A DNA stretch of 64,000 bases. It comes from Cucumis sativus. Lineage: Eukaryota; Streptophyta; Magnoliopsida; Cucurbitales; Cucurbitaceae. Made by a program: the position numbers and the translations under genes. Numbering within the stretch: position 1 is the first letter of the stretch; each line of letters opens with the position of its first letter. Location: assembly GCF_000004075.3 (NCBI RefSeq), contig NC_026657.2, positions 38,860,732-38,924,731 on the forward strand, read 5' to 3'. Under the pieces are notes generated by a model. That model did not search any database. It was not told the DNA's origin and saw only the letters and a program-made list of their open reading frames with translations. Positions 23,506-34,472 of this stretch are shown piece by piece.

Positions 23506-26283
23506 CTAATTTCTTGTACCCCTATTTCTTCTTGATGTGACTTGAACCCATCCATCTTCAGCTTCAGCTGTAGCCTCTGGATTGAGCTGAGGATTGGCAG
23601 GCCTGGATTGCGCTGGTTGAACGGCATCCACCATCATATCATTTCTATTGACATCTTCTTCTACGTCGTCGTCGTCATCGTCATCACTCTCAGCCTTAAA
23701 ATTCATCAATGTCAAGATTAGAAGATATTATATATAGCAAGCAAATGTTTGTGTTTGTAGTATGAATGACATTGTCAAAAATATGCAATTCATGATCCAT
23801 AATAAGCTGATGCGGGAAACTGCAAAAGTGGGCAGTAGTAAGGGAATAAAAAACAACAACGCTGATCTGTACTCTCAAAATCATACTATTGAACACAAAG
23901 GTCCTTTTCAACAAAGTGGATCTATGAAAGAATTGAGCTACCTGATTAACGTGAGCATGGGCAACTTGAGGACGAGGGGATTGCCTTAACCTTTCAATAG
24001 AGCTAAAGTTACCATCTACACATTCCTCATGCATGATAATCAATTTTTCAGCTACCTGCGTTATTAAAGAAGAAACACAAGCAACAAAAAATCTGTTAAC
24101 AAGAGTAAATAATCAATTCTTGAAGGAGGCTAGAAGATGATAACACGTTTCACTCTTCAGAGTGGATGTTAAATAGAAGATGAAACATCATGATCTCACT
24201 CCATGGATACTCCCACCCATCCTCATTTTCTCCATCTGTTTCAATTCAGGATCTCATTCTTCTACTTCAACCAAGCATTCTAATATAAGAGGAAAAGAGC
24301 AAAAAGGAGAATATGGAACTGGTACTAAATGTTACTGGACAAATCTATTAGAAATTATGATTATTTTACAGTTACCTCAATACCTCCTACAGAAGATTGA
24401 ATATGACTACAAAGAAAAGAAATTCACTTTTAGCTTAGATGGAAGAGGTTATTAGATGGAAAATTGACGAACTACATAGGGTTCTGTTCTACTAGGAAGG
24501 TATTTATACAATCACCACTGTCTTCCAAGCAATATCTTCGAAGGCCACAACCATAACAATAAATAGGTAAAATTTTGATAGTATTGGTAAGTTTTTGATA
24601 GTATCTCAAGCTATTCCAACCAAAAGCATCATGCCATGAGACTAAGAGTTGGGTTGGAAGTAGAATTTTAACGATATTTCTGCCTCCATTTTCACAAGTC
24701 ACGTTGGGAAGGGAACCATCCAGAGTTCATTTGGGTAGGAAAAAACCATCCATCAGCAGTAGTTAGTCATAGCAGCTCACAAAAATTTTCAATAGTATCT
24801 CAGACAAATATTTGTGTTAACTTATTCTTATGTAACAGCGGGCTATTTCGTCATGTGAAACAACAAAAAAAAAAAAGAAGAAAAAAAACCAGTTATGAGA
24901 CAGAGAGCATTCCCCGAAGACTGAAAAGGACTGAGAGGGGTATAAACTATACCTCCTCAATGCTGCCATCGTCAACCTGTGTACTCAATGAAAGCATAGC
25001 TTCATCAAGAATTATTTCTAAATCATCAATATATAGTTGCTCTGCAAGATAAAAATTATACATCTGTTAGATCAAGATAACAAAATCCTAAATATGTCAG
25101 ACTCACAAAATACTAAGTTCTACTTCTACTATAAATCAACAATCATTAGCTGACCAGGGAATATCAAGGACATCTTTTAGGAAGAGAATTAAAGCATTAG
25201 CTGGATTTCTTTTAGGGTTAAACGCTTAGCTGACCAGGGAAGTAAAAAATAATTCAGAGTATCTGGATTTCTTTTAGGAAGAGATTTAAAGCATTAGCTG
25301 ACCAGGGAATATCAAGGACAAAATACAAGCTAGAACCTATATTTCTTCAAAACTTGAGGTGCAGCCATAGCCCTTTGAGGCTTAAGTGTGAGGAGCCAAA
25401 AAAGAGCATGTTAGGCGGAAAATATAAATACTTCATTATATATATATGAAGAAAATATAACTGCAAATAATAAAATGATAACAAGTTCAAATAAATGGAG
25501 CTGTTCTTTCAGAAAAAATAAATGCTTTTTAAGAACATTCATCAGTTTCTTTCTTAAAAGTTATAAATTCTTATTTAAAAATTAGTAGAAACAGAGTTGA
25601 AGAGCAGCATTTCAGGCACCTTCATAAAGGGAGTCATGTCTCGGCACACGCCTCAGAGAAATTATCTAAACACTTATCTAGCCATTTAATAAATTCCCAT
25701 TCCAATGTTTACAAAAACTCTAAAATCAACAATTCAACTCAAAAGGTTGAGCTAACACTTCCCTTCGCTTAGACCCAACAAAAGGAAATCAATAATAAAT
25801 GAAGAGAATATCATTTTAGGGGGCTGAACAGAACCTCCCTGTACCACCTGATCATGTACCATTTTAAAACACCAATTCATCTCAAAAGGTTAAGCTGGTA
25901 GAAGAAGTTAAATTTAATATAATATCTAACATAAACTACTTCTCCAAAGAGTTACAACAAAGAAATACTCAATTGCTTGCAAAATAAAACACTACTGAAT
26001 CCGAGAAACTGGTCAATCTACAGAAAGACTGAAAGAGAAACAATGCACGAAGATAGGAACCAAGATTATCCAAGTGGAAGGGAGTAAAATTACCTTTGTT
26101 CTGAGTAAACCATGTGAAAATTTCGGCGCATAATAGTTCGACTTTACGACGAGAGTCACGACCACCCCACTCATTTTCCACGGCCAACTGAAGAGCTGAC
26201 CAACGAGATAAAACCAACCCGATACCTTCCTGGAACAATGGAAAAGCATGAGCTGGGAGAAGACGGTTTCCCCCACCTTCCAT
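23506..26283 (-). CDS. TSR2: Pre-rRNA-processing protein TSR2-like
   Basis: Small-subunit biogenesis factor; in yeast TSR2 escorts ribosomal protein eS26 and supports 20S pre-rRNA processing. Four exons: 26283-26094, 25041-24953, 24055-23942, 23694-23506, giving 193 aa, normal for the family. Exon 1 carries WSALQLAVENEWGG and EIFTWFTQNK, typical of the TSR2 core. Exon 2 gives EQLYIDDLEIILDEAML...DDGSIEE. Exon 3 has VAEKLIIMHEECVDGNFSSI, another family hallmark. The tail begins AESDDDDDDD, an acidic run expected to contact the basic eS26, and ends in a DGWVQVTSRRNRG box. The acceptor of exon 4 (TTTTAAG) has a weak pyrimidine tract, so its exact start is slightly uncertain. A telo-box-like AACCCTAAA lies just upstream of the ATG. 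Confidence 0.93.
25146..25310. repeat. Local duplications in TSR2 intron 1
   Basis: The word TTAGCTGACCAGGGAA occurs three times (about 25146, 25227 and 25294). It alternates with CTGGATTTCTTTTAGG (twice) and TTTTAGGAAGAGA.TTAAAG (twice). The arrangement suggests repeated copying of a ~70-150 bp module inside one intron. Confidence 0.8.
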
Positions 26284-26303
26284 CTCTCCGCCTCCAAGCG
26301 TTT

Positions 26304-26312
26304 AACCCTAAA
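26304..26312 (+). promoter_or_regulatory. Telo-box-like element in the TSR2 leader
   Basis: AACCCTAAA, 21 bp upstream of the minus-strand start codon. Telo-boxes (AAACCCTAA) are typical of plant ribosomal-protein and ribosome-biogenesis genes, which fits TSR2. That this copy is functional is an inference. Confidence 0.4.
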
Positions 26313-26954
26313 ACCAACGAAGTGAGGAATTTCGTAAGAAGAAAAAAGAAAAACCGTGTGCAACGAGTTTACAAAGAAAATGAAAAGAAAGAGAGAGATT
26401 CGACACATAATTGCTCACTTCATACCAAGAGTGAGACAAAGAGATCAAATCTAGAACAAGCATTCAATTAACAAAGCAGAACCTAAAAACAAAAGTACTA
26501 CGAATAACAAACCTTGAAGCGTGTTAATGAAATCGAGAGAGAGCTGCCACTACGATTCACAGGGTTTCACAATCTACAAAATAAATTGCGAGAGGCGGAT
26601 GAGCCGAGAGTTGTGACAGAAAAATATAAGGGGGAGAGAGAGAGAGAGAGCTTTCACCAGCGTGCGGCGGTGCGGACTGCAATTGATCAATGGCAGACAA
26701 AGACGGAGGCCCGACGGTTGGCGAGTGGCGGGCGGCGATCAGAGGTGGAACAGTGGCGGGCGGCTGAAAAATGCAAAACTGGAGGGTGAGGAGAGGAAAA
26801 CCTAAATTTAATTTTCTTTTTATTCACACTATTTCAAGCTAATTTATTGTAGGAGTAATAGTTTATAATTTTTTAAGTATTACCATTGATTTAGAATGTG
26901 TTTTAAATGTTTTGGATAGTTGCAAATTTAAATTTAAAATTTAAAATAATTAAG

Positions 26955-27085
26955 TATATAGCAACATTCTAAACAAATTATAAATATAGCAAATTTTGTC
27001 AAATTTTATCCATGATAGAAGTCTATAGCGATGGTTTTGTTATACTTGCAACAAGTTTTAAATGTTGTTATATATTTAATTATTA
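26955..27085. repeat. Dispersed CTATCA/TGATAG repeat, copy E
   Basis: TAAATATAGCAAATTTTGTC, then ATCCATGATAGAAGTCTATAG, then GTTATACTTGCAAC. Same word order as the copies near the left end of the window. Confidence 0.5.
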
Positions 27086-27229
27086 TTGTTAAAATGGGTT
27101 TATGAATACACGAATTCAATAATTTCGATCTTAAATTAACAACAATAGTGTTTTTGAAATCCCGTTGGAAATTGGTTCAGTGACATTTTTATATAGTTTA
27201 ACCTATTAAACTACTGTTTCGTTATCAAA

Positions 27230-27620
27230 GATATCGGTCATGCGTATATAGACAAATAATCATTATCAAGTTTATTAATAATATATAAGCAAGTGTGTAT
27301 GCTCTATAAACGAGTGCATCAATATCAAATTTATTTACAATACATCACTCCATTATACAAGTAATATAAACCATTGCATTGCATGTCAATTTTATAATCA
27401 ATATAATAGTAAGATTTATCAATAATCTAAAAAGTGCATCGTTATGAAGTTTATTCAATAGTACATCGGTCAAGTCTATTAGTTAAATAGGTCAAGTTTA
27501 CAAGTAGTATAAGTTAAATAGGTCAAGTTTACAAGTAGTATAAATGAGTGCACAACTAACAAATATGGTAAGTATATCAGTTAAACACGTACATATACCT
27601 TATATTAGGTAAGCGTATCA
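27230..27620. repeat. Degenerate repeat block (GTGCATC / CAAGTTTAT words)
   Basis: Six or more diverged units of ~45-60 bp with the words AGTGCATCR, ATCAAGTTTATT.A, TACATC and ACAAGTAGTATAA. Inside it, 27481-27511 is duplicated exactly at 27512-27542. Confidence 0.45.
27481..27542. repeat. 31-bp perfect tandem duplication
   Basis: Unit begins AGTTAAATAGGTCAAG and ends CAAGTAGTATA; two copies without a mismatch. Confidence 0.92.
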
Positions 27621-29054
27621 AGTGTACATAAATAATTTTTGATGCAACAATCGCAATAATGTAATGAAAAATGTTTAATTGCATGCATTAAAGGTTGTAT
27701 TAAACAAGAGTTTGTTTTTATTGAATTTAAATTAAAATAAGTTAGATATTTTAATATTCAAATAAATGGATATGCTATAAAATTTTAAAATAAGAGGATA
27801 GAACCATTTACTCTATATTTGAAAAGTTTAAAATAAGTCGATAGAGAATCATTAGTTCACACGAGTTTTTTTAAGAACTTTAATAACTTTGATTTGTGAA
27901 GTTGAATTTGTATTGATGTTGAAACGTGCGGTTGAACCTGTTTGATGTTTTTGATGTGATGTGATTCGATTATCTAGAACTTGATCCTCTAGCTCTTTGG
28001 AGAATTGTCTCTAAACCTACTAAATTAAAAAAATTCAATACATCTCCTCAATTTATAGAGTTTGGCTTTACGGACTTCAACTTGGTTGGTCCATGGACTT
28101 GATCCATGAATTCAATCACGTGGGTTTTTGTCCTATTTAGCTTTTAGTTAAATTAAACTTATTTTTTGAGTCAAATGAACTTAGCCTCGGTGAATAATAT
28201 TTAATTGGACCAAAATCATTCACTTCATTCAACAATTATAACGAAAACATCGTATTTGAATGGTAACCATTTGTAGTTACTATTTGATTGTTTTTTCTTA
28301 AATATTAAGCTCGTAATTAGTTATTTTAAAATTTTCCAAATTTAGTAAAAAAATTCAATTTTTTATTTATTTAAGAATGATTGAATTAATAAATCAAAGA
28401 AACAATAGAATTTAATCTTAAAAATAAAATAAAAATTTGGAAACTAAATATCCTAGTTGGATAACTATATTTTATGTTTTTCCTTTCAAATTTTTTGTTA
28501 GAAAAACATTTGAAAATGAAAAATAGGAAAAAAAACTAATATATATCTATATTATATAGAAAGACTGTAAAAATAATTTTTACATTTGACAAAATATTTA
28601 TAAATGTAATAAGTTTTGTCTTTTTTTATATACATTTTTGAAGAAATTCTATAAAATAAAAATAAAGTAATAACGTAAATTTTATTTTTCTCAATTAATA
28701 AAGGTGAGAGATTTGAAGCAATTACGTTTGGTTTAAACAATACATAATTATCATAAGTGTTTTGTTTATGAAACGTTGATATAAAATAACTATGTAGGTT
28801 TCTCTTTTACCTGTGTATGTATTTTTTAATTAATAGCCAAAATTAAAATTCCAAAACATAATCATAAGAGATAATCGTAAACCCTTTCTTCAATCTTCAC
28901 CAATCTCCCGTATGATTTCAATTCATATTTACACAAACAAAGTCTTATCAAACCCTAACCATCTAAGTAATCGAATCTGTTTAAATGGAGAAATAAAAAA
29001 TGAAGAAATCATAAAATCTTAACGAATCTTCAAGACGTGTTCGATTGATTCTAT

Positions 29055-29588
29055 TCATCCATGCACGTTATTCCTCTGTACAACAGTTCTCGAACGCATC
29101 AAAACCTCTTGAAATTCCATCCTCTTCAGTCTATGCCGATTCAGAAACCTCGACCAAAACCCTAAGTCAGTATTATTACTCTTCTTTCCACAATCACTCT
29201 CCGTTGTCGTTATTCCTCGTTTCAACCTCGCCATCGTTTTACTCTTCTTAAAGATCGAAGACGCAGAAAACACAAAAGCCGTCTTACGACGAGGATGATG
29301 ATTATCCGAATTGTAATAACCGTAAAGCTTCGGCGAAGAGGAGGAAGAAGAAGAAGCAGAGGAACAAGAGGAGTAATAAGAAGAGGAAGAAGAAGATGAA
29401 AGAGAATTGGAGATCTTATTACGCGATGAAGCGGCGGGGGCGATAATTCTCGAGAGCTTTTCGGTTAAACACAAAGAACAAACGCCGGGAGATTGGTGGT
29501 GATTTGGATGGCGTTGGCAGTGGTGGTGGCGGTGGTTGCGGGTACGGCGGTGGTCGACGTCGGATTTGGAAGAGTGAAAGTTGGCCAT
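29055..29588 (-). CDS. Small Ser-rich protein with OCTOPUS-like N-terminal motif
   Basis: Uncharacterised 177-aa single-exon protein. It starts MANFHSSKSD. A His/Arg-rich N terminus is followed by C24-x2-H27-P and G35-V-C37-x2-C40-L-x-E-K-L, matching the CxxHP...GxCxxCLxERL pattern of OCTOPUS/DUF740 proteins and possibly a zinc site. Serine runs fill residues ~61-85. The C-terminal half is basic (FKKSKTMARLKRG) and ends with a conserved-looking FWSRFLNRHRLKRMEFQEVL segment. OCTOPUS proteins are far longer and act at the plasma membrane of phloem cells; here only the N-terminal motif is shared, so no function should be transferred. I chose the ATG at 29588 because the same frame open upstream to 29960 is low-complexity and Lys/Phe-rich. 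Confidence 0.75.
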   Translation of the reverse strand: MANFHSSKSDVDHRRTRNHRHHHCQRHPNHHQSPGVCSLCLTEKLSRIIAPAASSRNKISNSLSSSSSSSYYSSCSSASSSSSSSPKLYGYYNSDNHHPRRKTAFVFSASSIFKKSKTMARLKRGITTTESDCGKKSNNTDLGFWSRFLNRHRLKRMEFQEVLMRSRTVVQRNNVHG

Positions 29589-31216
29589 TGGGGGGTTTTT
29601 GGGTTTAAGGAGGATTTGTTGGGGTTTGAAAATATAAAGAACGCGGCATTGCTTTGGTGTGGGCTTCATATGAGGTTTCTTTGGAACTTCTAAGAAACAG
29701 AGTGAGGTTTGACGGTAAAAGTATGATCTGGACAAATGGAAGCTTTTAATTGGCTGAAACTTTTCTTTTTTTATTTTATTTTCCGCCGCTATGAAAGAAA
29801 AGGAAAAAAATAGTTTTTTTTTTTTAAGAAGGCGGCGTGGAAATTCAAAGGAAATATGAAACGACTTCGTTTTTGGGAGTTGGAGTGAAGGGGAAGGAAA
29901 TTTTGAATTGGAATCTTTCATATACTTTTCTTGCAAAAAGGATTTGGAATTTTCAAACATTTTCTTCTTTTTAGGTTAAAATATGGTTTTAGTACGTAAA
30001 CGACGAGGTAACGAGATAAGAATCAACAAAAAGCTTATTTGAATGACTCTAATTCAATGATTTCATTTAAAAAACAATTCATCGATATAAACAAAAACAA
30101 ACCATATATTGAAACTCAACAAAAAAAAAATCAAAGATTTGTAAAAATTATGAGTGAGTCTAGTTAAGAGATCCAAAAACCGAGTAAATCATAAATAAGT
30201 AGAGGTACGATGGAAGTTCGTTTGAAAAAAAGTTTAAAATAACCATGTTTTTAAAAGGTTTCAAAGACTTCAAACCGACCCATAAACGATAGTGATAGTG
30301 TTTAGAATAAAAAAGAAAAAGATTGGGAATTAGAATAGTCGACTCGAAATGGAATTGGTGGAGAAATTTGGTAGGAAAAGGGAACAAGATGCTCATCCTT
30401 GGTATCCTTTATGTGGTCTTTTTTTACTCTTTTTTTTTTTTTTTCCTTTTATGAGTGTTCAATTTTTATTTTTCTTTTATTCAACTTTTTTCTTTCTCTT
30501 TTGGAGCTTATTTAATCCAGTCTTTTATTAATTCAGTTACCACATCAAATTCTCCACTAACATTTCTTAGGAGAAAAGATTATAGTATATCGTATGCATT
30601 AAGATTTAAAATAAAAATAGTTTGATTTGGTTTTTGGTTTTATAAATAAATAGGAATTATAATTTAAATAGAATATTATTGATTTGGTTATGCAAAAGGA
30701 AAAGAGAGAGAAAATAGTAAGAAAAGAGAGTTGTTTTATTTAGAGAGAAATGGGAATTAGGAAGAAAAGAAAAAGGAGGTTTGGTTGGTGTGAGAGTACC
30801 GACGTGGAAAGACGAGAGTGTCAAAATAAAAGAGGCGAATTAAATAGGGATTTTCCCACTTCTTCTTTTTTTTTTTTTTTTTGTTTTAAGAAACAAAGTT
30901 CAAAGTCAAAGAAAACCATCCGTCGGTTTTGGAAAAACTCCCAAATTCTTTGTTTTCCCCTTCAATAAAACGTGAAACCACCACTCAAATCAAAAACATT
31001 TTCCCGTTTTCTTACATTTTATTCCAAATTCTATCCCAAATAAACACTATTTACGCTTTATCATACAATTTTATTACATTTTATTTTTTCATAAATTATA
31101 AATAGTTTGTTTATCGATCATTTTCTTTCTTCTTTATTATTTTCAATTTTAAAGACTTGTTTTAGAGGGTGATGTTGAATGTTTATAAAAAAAATTTATT
31201 TTACTCGTTTTCGACT

Positions 31217-31260
31217 TAGGGGCAGAGCCAAGCAAAGGGCACACGTCCCCCTTAATTCAT
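31217..31260. mobile_element. Terminus of a 'GGGGCAGAGCCAAG' element
   Basis: AGGGGCAGAGCCAAG, then GGGCACACGTCCCCCTTAATT. This resembles the ends of common plant hAT-type non-autonomous elements (GGGGCGGAGCCA...). A related head occurs at 45654 in the TGT gene. I see no matching second end nearby, so this is a fragment. Confidence 0.4.
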
Positions 31261-31559
31261 TCAAATGATACTAATTATATATACATATTTAAGTTTTAAA
31301 TTATCCGATTTAAAATTTTAATTTTGTATTTAATAAATCATAATGTTTAATTGGAATTTTATGGGTTATAATTGTATTTTTAAATATGTTGATAACAAAT
31401 AATGAATAAAATATTTTGAAAAACCATACTAAGTAGAAGTTGAAAATGAGGAATTGTACTTTAAAAAAATTGTTTAAGAAACTATTGTATATATTTGTAA
31501 AAATAATCATTTTAAGAATGGAAAATTACAAAATATTAAAATAAGTATTCATAAAACGT

Positions 31560-31650
31560 TTATTAATCCCTGCCAATGCAAGTCGTAGATAGTAATATAA
31601 TTTAAATTTTTGCTATTTGTAAATATTTTAGTTTTTGTTCCAAATACCCG
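31560..31650. repeat. Dispersed CTATCA/TGATAG-family fragment, copy F
   Basis: CGTAGATAGTAATATAATTT, then TTTGCTATTTGTAAATATTTT and AGTTTTTG. Only the tail half of the family is preserved. Confidence 0.45.
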
Positions 31651-32769
31651 TTTTAAGAATTTATTTGTATTTTTATTTTATTTATTAAATAGCGTAATAG
31701 TAATCAATAGTTTTAGAACTTATAATAAATTATTGATTATATAAGTTAACATGAACATAATTACTCTTAGGTTATATTTTTGCACATCGACTTCATTCCT
31801 ACATAATTCAAATTTAATTTATATATTTATCAACAAAACTTCATATTTTCCCTTCAAATTTACAAATTTTGAACGTCTTAACAAAATTTGAGAAATTTAT
31901 AACAAATTAGAGATCTTTATAATTGTTATTACTGTTTATTTAAATGATAAATATAGACTTTTCAAACATATTATGTATTCCAATATTTGACTAAGATACT
32001 ATAAAGAGAAATATCTTAGCAACTTCATTTGCACCAAAGTCACGTCCACATTTATGACTTATGAACACTTTCTGTCTACAAACCATAATTAATAATTGAA
32101 CTTTTGTGTTTAAACCAAAAACCGAACTACATCTAAGAAACTGTCGGGCATCCTTTGAAACGAAGAGTCTAAAATCATAACCATCATCAATAAGTCAATA
32201 AGTCGATTATATTATGATTCGATCAAGATTCATCTTTATTTTTCAACAAATAAAAATAATCACAACTATCATAACTTCGATCAATGAAAATAGTCATTCA
32301 AATAAATAATGTATATTACCTACATTGATTATTTGACACGTCATTAAATGATTTATTAATGTATTACACATTTATATCTCTTGTATCTCACACAACTTTT
32401 AAAAGTTGATTAGGTGATAGAAAAATGAAGGTAATAGTAGAAATTGTTGTTGTTATATTTTGAGGTGTTTATAATGAATAACAATTTTATGAATAATATA
32501 AAGAGTGCATTTAAATTATATTAGTGTTTATATACATTTTCTTTTAAACACTTTATTTAAAATGAGTTTAAAATGTAAATATTTTCTTTACATGTTTGGT
32601 TATATATTTTTATATACATAACTTTGTTTAAAAACCTATTTTCTTATTCAAATTTGAGTGAGTTTTATTTTTTTAAATTGATTATTTTTCAATCTTATTT
32701 TCTAAAATGCATTCTCAAAAGTCACCCAACACCTCAATTTTTTAAAAAATTTAAACACATTAAAAGGTA

Positions 32770-32816
32770 ATCCAACATTTTAAATAAATTCTATCCAACA
32801 TTTTAAATAAATTCTA
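32770..32816. repeat. 23-bp tandem duplication
   Basis: ATCCAACATTTTAAATAAATTCT occurs twice back to back (positions 32770 and 32793), as seen directly. Confidence 0.88.
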
Positions 32817-32935
32817 TCCGTAGTGATAAATCAATATTTACAACATGGTGATAAACTCTTAACCGATTTTGCTATATTTACGATTTAAAAAAAATATTAT
32901 TATATACTTAATTATTACATTTCATAGGTTCTATT
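32810..32935. repeat. Dispersed CTATCA/TGATAG-family fragment, copy G
   Basis: CGTAGTGATAAATCAATATT, GGTGATAAACTC, then TTTTGCTATATTTACGATTT. It is degenerate but keeps the family word order. Confidence 0.45.
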
Positions 32936-33726
32936 TATTTATTTGGTTTGGATTGGATATGATGGGCCTTAATGGGTTGTGAATAGTAATTTGCTGTTGG
33001 GCCGTACGTTTATTTGGGCCCAACTATTTAGGTGCAACAATTTTATTAATTTTTTCAATATATATATATAATGAAAAGACGTCAAAAAGTGATTCATTCC
33101 CTAATTCGTGTTTTTTCGACTTTATCATTACACTAATTATTTTTCATCTTTTTCTTCACATAATTAATTATATATTATCTTTTGCTAAAACCTTTTAAAT
33201 CTCAATTACAAAAGGACACGTACACTAGTTTTCAACCTTTTATAATTTGAACACATTCAACCAAAATCTATGCACCTAATTCAACTTACCTATACATCCA
33301 AATTAAAGATTTCATTCTCATCATGTTATAATAATAACAAAATCATAAATATCATCGTTTCTTTTGTCGCTATAAAATAACGATAAATTTACAATATACT
33401 TAAATTGACTATTAGTTATCCACTTAAAAGTTGGAAAAAAAAAACATTTATAAAACGATAGATAATGAGCTATACGACTCATTCAAACGTTCAATCACAA
33501 GTTATCATGTGATTTTTTTTATATATTTTTATTTTAATTTAAATAGATACACGTAGAAGAGGTTAATCCAAACGTTACTTTTAAATTATTTTCATAATGT
33601 AACCTTCCAATCCATTGATTAGAGTTGAAAGAGATGGTGTCATGTGAAATGGAGAGTTGAGTACACATCTTTCTGCCAAACAAAAGAAAAAGATAAACAT
33701 TTATTTGTATATCAATTCTTTTGCTA

Positions 33727-34472
33727 TGTTGTGGTCCAAAAAGCCTTTTGATGAGATTTTGTACCTTCAAAAGTGCTTTTTTCTTCAATCTTTCTAATTT
33801 ACTTTTTTTTTTTTGCTTAATTATATAAAAAATTTCAATCAAGTTTGTGTTTGCGTAAAAAACAACTCTAAACATTTTTAAAAATTTCAAATATGCCCTT
33901 AAACTTTTTAAAATTGTACGAGAACAAATTTATCGTAAAAGTTTCATTTCAAAAACACATGTGAACTAAAAAAAAGTTTTAAAAAAAATACTCAAGTTAT
34001 GACAGTAAAAGTTTGAAATATTAATAATTATAGAAACCCAACTTTCTTTTTAAAAAATATTTAGGTGCATTTTGGATTTTACTTATGTTCGTGTGGCTCG
34101 TTTGAATCTTTAATCACAAATTAGCACGTGACAACTTTTATTCTTAGATATTATATTAAATTCATCTTCACCTATCAACTTAAAAGCTTTTAGATTGAAT
34201 TTATGACCTAAGAGGTATTAGTTCAAGTCTCTGCAATGTTATTTCCTTCTCGTTTGATATCTATTTTCACCCGTTCAATCTTTCAAACCTTTTTTTTTTT
34301 CATATTTCAAGCATGTAAATGAGAAATAGTTTTAAATTTACTTGCTAAAGCTTATGTCGTTGTAGAGAGGTCGCATCTAAAATATTATTATGATTAATTA
34401 ACTCACAATTTTTACTAGGTTGTGGTCCAAAAAGCTCTTTTGATGAGATTTTGTACCTTCAAAAGTGCTTTT
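33727..34472. repeat. Pair of ~53-bp direct repeats ~690 bp apart
   Basis: 33727-33780 and 34418-34472 both run GTTGTGGTCCAAAAAGC, CTTTTGATGAGATTTTG, TACCTTCAAAAGTGCTTTT with one small indel. Upstream of each copy lies a related AATCACAA.TTA.CA.GTGA word (about 33493 and 34118), suggesting an old ~0.65-kb tandem duplication. Confidence 0.75.

Larger units (their letters stand above)
26284..29054. other. TSR2 promoter side and AT-rich spacer
   Basis: From 26284 to about 26800 lies the minus-strand TSR2 leader and promoter, more GC-rich than its surroundings, with a (GA)n tract at 26634-26650. The rest is repeat-rich: a dispersed CTATCA/TGATAG copy at about 26955-27085, a degenerate repeat block at 27230-27620 with a perfect 31-bp duplication, then plain AT-rich DNA. 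No gene was found. Confidence 0.6.

Noticed and set aside
26238..26789. Two plus-strand frames opposite the TSR2 start
   Set aside because: They lie over the antisense of TSR2 exon 1 and its leader/promoter, with Arg/Glu-rich GA-repeat translation. Not credible as proteins.
29589..29960. N-terminal extension of the small Ser-rich gene to a 301-aa product
   Set aside because: The extra ~124 residues are Lys/Phe-rich, read through poly(A/T) and promoter-like sequence. The ATG at 29588 starts directly before the conserved motif.
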